NCBI GenBank assembly: GCA_946965045.2
Contig: OX337239.1
Coordinates: 2,418,001-2,482,000 of the forward strand
Length of the DNA stretch: 64,000 nt
Source of the DNA: Epithemia pelagica
Taxonomy: Eukaryota; Bacillariophyta; Bacillariophyceae; Surirellales; Surirellaceae
Reading direction: 5' to 3'
The position numbers were made by a program, and so were the translations under genes. The notes under the pieces are model-generated. The model was not told the origin of the DNA. It saw only the letters and a list, made by a program, of their open reading frames with translations, and made no database searches. Shown here in pieces: positions 61,501 through 64,000 of the stretch (the first letter of the stretch is position 1; every line of letters begins with the position of its first letter).

Positions 61501-62555
61501 AAGGACTCGTCTGTCAGTTTTAAATACTGTGCGGCTGGGGGTCCCATTGTTGGTTGACCATGTGATCTTGTTGACGGGGGTGGTCGTTGTCTTTGTGGAA
61601 AGAGTTCGTTCTGGCAACGTTCGACTCTTGGTGCGGTCAATGTTGCTGGTGGTGTGTTTGTTGTGAGTCGTTTGACTGCTGCTCGGTAATTGCCAAGGTC
61701 GGCTAATTGTTGAGCTGAGTGGAGACGCCATTGTGGCAGTTGGTCGGACGGAGAGGGGTGATGTTGTTGCCGATGTCGTTGTTTCTGTTTTTTCTTGTTG
61801 CTTGCTCCCTGTTTTGGGAGTGGTGTTGGATTCCAGATGATGTGGTGGAGTTCTTCGAGTCTGCCGGTCTTAAACCAGGAGAGCCGGGCTCGAAAGGCGT
61901 TTGCATAGGTGAGGTGCACTGTTCCTTTGATTGGTGCCAGCAGGAGGGACTCTAATAGAATTAACAGTTTCCAAAAGGGACTGGCGTCGATGTCGTGTTG
62001 TGGTGGCCTGTCATCCTTCAGGACCGAGGGGGACAGGGGTGGTGTTGCTTCAAGGATCCAAGACACAACCGTGTTGTATGTTGTGTAAAATTCTGCTTTG
62101 ATGGGAGGCTTTAGTTTGTGCCAGATACTTCGGCGGAATGGTGGTGGTGAAAGCTGTAGTTTGTGCAGATAAGCTAAGCTATCTTTCCATTGTCTCTCAG
62201 TTTCTGGTTGGGAATGTCGGTAGGTTTGTAGGACTAACTGGAGGTTTGTTTTCGTCCTACTATGTTTTTTTGTTACGTGTTGTCTTAGATGCCCTTCCGT
62301 AGTGAAGATGGCGGTGGGCGTGTCGCATTTGAGGCATGGATGAAAGCCGTGTTGGTTGCAATATTGGGGTGTGAGGTAGTCTGATGGGTGAGTTTCGCTG
62401 TGCTCGGTGATTAGGTGTTCCTTCAGGGAGGCATGGGGGTTGGTTGATGATGAGGGCACTGTCCATGGGCAGTCGGGTACTGGACAGTGTCGGGGGGTTT
62501 TTGTCTTTCGTTCACTCATTTGGCCCTTTGGCCCATTTGTCATGCGGGACCACAT
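58578..62555 (-). CDS. LINE ORF2: zinc fingers, reverse transcriptase, restriction-like endonuclease
   Basis: 1,325 residues, intact. The N-terminal fingers are C-P-V-P-D-C ... H-L-I-T-E-H and C-L-K-C ... H-L-R-Q-H-V-T-K-K-H. RT: I-G-I-G-T-A-I-R-R, motif A L-D-L-T-N-M-F-N-N-V (about 538), motif B G-C-P-L-S-P-L-F-S (about 600), and motif C I-M-D-D-T-S (about 651), where Met replaces the usual Ala of F/Y-A-D-D. Near residue 1010-1025 is the C-R-C ... D-P-L-G-D-H-L-F-S-C cluster, and near 1080 R-P-A-D-V-G ... Y-V-A-I-D-I-T-I, the restriction-like endonuclease signature. A Thr-rich repeat of about 35 residues sits in the RT before motif A. It starts 44 bases inside the end of ORF1, so translation must be coupled or reinitiate. 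Confidence 0.88.
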   Translation of the reverse strand: MWSRMTNGPKGQMSERKTKTPRHCPVPDCPWTVPSSSTNPHASLKEHLITEHSETHPSDYLTPQYCNQHGFHPCLKCDTPTAIFTTEGHLRQHVTKKHSRTKTNLQLVLQTYRHSQPETERQWKDSLAYLHKLQLSPPPFRRSIWHKLKPPIKAEFYTTYNTVVSWILEATPPLSPSVLKDDRPPQHDIDASPFWKLLILLESLLLAPIKGTVHLTYANAFRARLSWFKTGRLEELHHIIWNPTPLPKQGASNKKKQKQRHRQQHHPSPSDQLPQWRLHSAQQLADLGNYRAAVKRLTTNTPPATLTAPRVERCQNELFPQRQRPPPSTRSHGQPTMGPPAAQYLKLTDESFERALRQMTPGTASGPFSTCIDTIVSMALHKTTKAPNATRPYFRNIKSLIQLVVTAQVPTTIQPILASNYFLALHKDMNNLERLRPIGIGTAIRRVAAKTALVHLTDAIQPLLLKGGQYGIQVPGGVDFVAQTTAMAVRQYIDQNPTTTDSSTTSTTTENRTTTTNPSTPSTTTDSRTRPPSRALVMLDLTNMFNNVSRTEARKILLEHDETTPLVPLFDLLTQHTCKQWYFDENKQAKFLRQEEVFPQGCPLSPLFSCLVLLALTNKLNKEQAKRAQQRQRNNNPHDDEMGGVGHTASIMDDTSVCLPHCDVPWFLKRFEALGQPLGIILNKSKTTILTSTDGTPPDTLDPTDKQFLEQALSFLSPADPAKAEITNGVRFLGQPIGSSNFAQQYIQNKVKKMHHKLDCFLQLPDLQTKHNLFKFTMVSSLLHLLPSDVYLAHTTTNPRTTLWSSPTTLQTEKIVARFLSELTSLPETEISSSACLITAMPQRLGGLGYQQAATSAYPRLLTQTARAIALATSSETPIPRVHRRELNNWQESTDEYMTIFRKTLSLYAKEYAEEQLYTPKRYDHTTHNRLLHHTVQEHTLPRLVAETPPEQRTFLPGLLSPLTSLALSLPLTATQFRYPNEVFQTAIKRKLRLPLFVNDPTQSWPQKCRCSRTKTIDPLGDHLFSCTSASKTALSNAIRDTLFDVLRQLAPAAGTVETTHDVHVEPPGLAPQHERNIRPADVGMLLRKPHRNDHFQYVAIDITIPPPQQPLPIHDPSDHTTIATMASRAHHEAARAKFCRDPQTATHLLHNGVYLLPFTVDHLGSLGSFANTLLFPSEYHHPTLSTTKPPPWDNPFFGKDEKRSKSHPAAYALFQQLKEAPNNMLTKANKNTKKFSYPEANIYTIGHYAKASLGHAIISALANHANNNITAIKHHQSHRKTRITQLQNLATPCFAPVTPIYSPAPMAQFITATDTTPLLCELPA

Positions 62556-64000
62556 GGCCGGTGCGCGAGTCGGCGATGTTGGTGTTGCCGGTCTGGACTA
62601 AAGACTGGGCAAAGCGCCAAGCATCCTGCGCGTCGGTGTCGTTCGTAAACGATTTGGTATGCTCGAGAAACTCACGCATTTCGTCGATGCGTGAGGGGTT
62701 GTTGGCCGCCACATATTTGAATATGAGCTCGATTTCTTGCATGGTGGTGGCTGAAAACTCATGGTCGTCTTGTGCATGGTTGTCTCCGTTGTCGTCGCTT
62801 CCGATGAGGGCACGTGAGTGGTCGTCGGACTCTTCCGTGTCCATCATGTCGTCGTTAGCTGTTTGGTCGTCTTGTTGTTCGGCCAACGGGGCGAATTGGT
62901 TCCGTTTGGCTGCTGGTTTTCGGTCGTCGACCTCGTTGTTTTGGTTCTGAATGTGGTGGGCTTTCGCTGCCACTGTTGTCCAATCTGTGCCGTCGTTGTA
63001 TGGGTCTTTGTCGTCGTCCTCTGTTGGTTGCATGGCGGCTGCACTCCGTTTGTTTGGCTGGTTGCTTGAATGGTTGTGCCTGTTCGGCGTCTCGGGTCCG
63101 TTGTCCTCTGTCTTGGCAGGTGTTTCGTCGGCTGGTGTGTCGTCTAGGTTGTTGTGTTTGCGCCTGAGAAGACGGTTGGTAAAGGCGACGAGTCGGTTGG
63201 TGTGGCTGGAAGAAGTCGGAGTTGTCGGGTCTTGGTTGTTTGTAGGTTGTCTCGGAGGTGACGCGGTCACGGCCGCCAGGGTGGGGAGAAGGATGTTGGT
63301 CGGGAAGTCTGTGAACTGGCGGATGGTGTTGGTGGTGAGCATGTGTGTGTCAGGGGTCTTGCGCAGGTATAGGGTGTAGTATTGCGCATCTGGGTCCTCG
63401 TTGACGAATTCGCGTAGTTGTCGAAGTTGTTTCCAATCTCCATCGGTCGCTTCCGGGTTGATTGGTTTGAGCTTGATGCGTACGCACGCACTAAAAAATT
63501 GGTCGATGTCCTTGATGGCTTCCAGTGTTGCTGTCCGATTGGGTTGACTGGTTGGCATGGGAATCAGCTGAATGTTGTTTTTGTTCCATTTCATTTCGGA
63601 GTTGCGATTTGCGGCCATGTAGGCGTTGTAGCTTCGAAGCAATGCTTCGAAGTTGTTTCTTGTTGATGCCGTGACGTAGATGGCAGGAACCTGTCCTTTT
63701 TGTTTGTTCTTGAGCTCGCCGCTAAATGTCCCCGTACGGCAGCCGATGTGGTTGAAGAAGTCCATGTAGTGTACTTTCCTAGGGAGATGAGGGGTGAGGG
63801 TGTTCTGGATGTCGGACGTGAGATCCAGTGCCGCCCGGCGATGTTTGATTGTCTGGGCGGGCACGCCGACAATGATTCCGAACGTGTCACTCTTCCTGTT
63901 GTTGCAGGCTGGGTGGTACACGTTGATCTGGTCGAAGCGAGGATTGATTGTCGGGTTCGATTGTTTCGTTCCGGGAGGTAGGACCGTCTGTGAATCGAAT
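62512..64000 (-). CDS. LINE ORF1 (Gag-like), partial at its 5' end
   Basis: At least 495 codons: the frame is open past the window's edge, and no ATG is required at 63921, where the codon is GTG. Residues near the visible start (K-S-D-T-F-G-I-I-V-G-V-P-A-Q-T-I ... I-Q-N-T-L-T-P-H) are a folded region with no family I recognise. The rest is a Thr/Asn-rich linker followed by a strongly acidic C-terminus (D-D-M-M-D-T-E-E-S-D-D), ending with a helix (M-Q-E-I-E-L-I-F-K-Y-V-A-A). ORF1 proteins of LINEs coat the RNA. It overlaps ORF2 by 44 bases. Confidence 0.78.
   Translation of the reverse strand, partial: FDSQTVLPPGTKQSNPTINPRFDQINVYHPACNNRKSDTFGIIVGVPAQTIKHRRAALDLTSDIQNTLTPHLPRKVHYMDFFNHIGCRTGTFSGELKNKQKGQVPAIYVTASTRNNFEALLRSYNAYMAANRNSEMKWNKNNIQLIPMPTSQPNRTATLEAIKDIDQFFSACVRIKLKPINPEATDGDWKQLRQLREFVNEDPDAQYYTLYLRKTPDTHMLTTNTIRQFTDFPTNILLPTLAAVTASPPRQPTNNQDPTTPTSSSHTNRLVAFTNRLLRRKHNNLDDTPADETPAKTEDNGPETPNRHNHSSNQPNKRSAAAMQPTEDDDKDPYNDGTDWTTVAAKAHHIQNQNNEVDDRKPAAKRNQFAPLAEQQDDQTANDDMMDTEESDDHSRALIGSDDNGDNHAQDDHEFSATTMQEIELIFKYVAANNPSRIDEMREFLEHTKSFTNDTDAQDAWRFAQSLVQTGNTNIADSRTGHVVPHDKWAKGPNE

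Larger units (their letters stand above)
58533..64000 (-). mobile_element. LINE (REL-endonuclease class) with ORF1 and ORF2, 5' end beyond the window
   Basis: Two overlapping minus-strand ORFs, then a short 3' UTR and a run of 13 A (T13 on the plus strand, 58533-58545). The insertion lies 32 bp upstream of the RCC1-like ATG and in the same orientation. ORF2 has two N-terminal C2H2-type zinc fingers, RT and a C-terminal CCHC/restriction-like endonuclease, the layout of the R2/R4/NeSL-like group. The target-site duplication cannot be seen because the 5' end is outside the window. Confidence 0.85.

Noticed and set aside
62944-63921. Plus-strand ORFs opposite LINE ORF1
   Set aside because: Open frames opposite a Thr/Asn/Asp-rich minus-strand gene; no family features.

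Overview
This window looks like nuclear DNA from a diatom, most likely pennate. Four things point that way: a diatom-type cyclin (32.1-33.1 kb), a Copia element with the D-S-H-A-D-T protease motif common in diatom elements, several proteins whose N-termini look like a signal peptide followed by Phe (plastid targeting), and short spliceosomal introns. Eight of the eleven host introns I could place have a GTACGT donor. No species is claimed.

Layout. 0-3.8 kb: two convergent, unrecognised genes of probable mobile origin. 4.8-9.7 kb: a spliced ribosomal silencing factor (RsfS/Iojap), a drug/metabolite transporter and a tRNA (guanine-N7) methyltransferase. 10-14.2 kb: an MscS-like mechanosensitive channel with many introns and lesions (in-frame TGA codons and frameshifts). 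14.5-18.9 kb: a 1,454-residue BEACH/WD40 protein. 19.1-20.0 kb: a small hairpin, a 57-bp tandem duplication and a truncated copy of the ABCG gene at 50-53 kb. 20.6-24.1 kb: a two-exon LYR protein and a metallophosphatase. 25.0-31.2 kb: a complete Copia retrotransposon with identical 113-bp LTRs and a Gag stop in the UGA-CUA readthrough context. 32.1-33.1 kb: cyclin.

34.5-41.9 kb: a 7.4-kb DNA transposon with about 0.74-kb inverted repeats, a 3-bp CTG target duplication and five genes: a DDE transposase, a SET-domain protein, a KOW-like small protein and two unknowns. I consider it the strongest candidate for an undescribed system.

42.9-50.3 kb: a SANT protein, a tandemly duplicated gene ending in a SUMO-interaction-like motif, a CDC123 plus gamma-glutamylcyclotransferase-like fusion, and a decayed paralogue of the SIM-like gene. 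50.4-53.4 kb: an intact three-exon ABCG half-transporter. 53.6-58.5 kb: a pRiA4b-ORF3-like/MYND gene, an acidic-tailed secreted or plastid protein, and an RCC1/UVR gene carrying a perfect foldback hairpin. 58.5-64 kb: a LINE with zinc fingers, reverse transcriptase and a restriction-like endonuclease, whose poly(A) tail abuts the RCC1 5' end.

Several host genes (MscS, pRiA4b/MYND, RCC1, the SIM-tail family) keep recognisable coding sequence but change frame by single bases, while genes of similar or greater length beside them are intact. Either these are decaying genes or the assembly retains indels. Reads or transcripts would decide.
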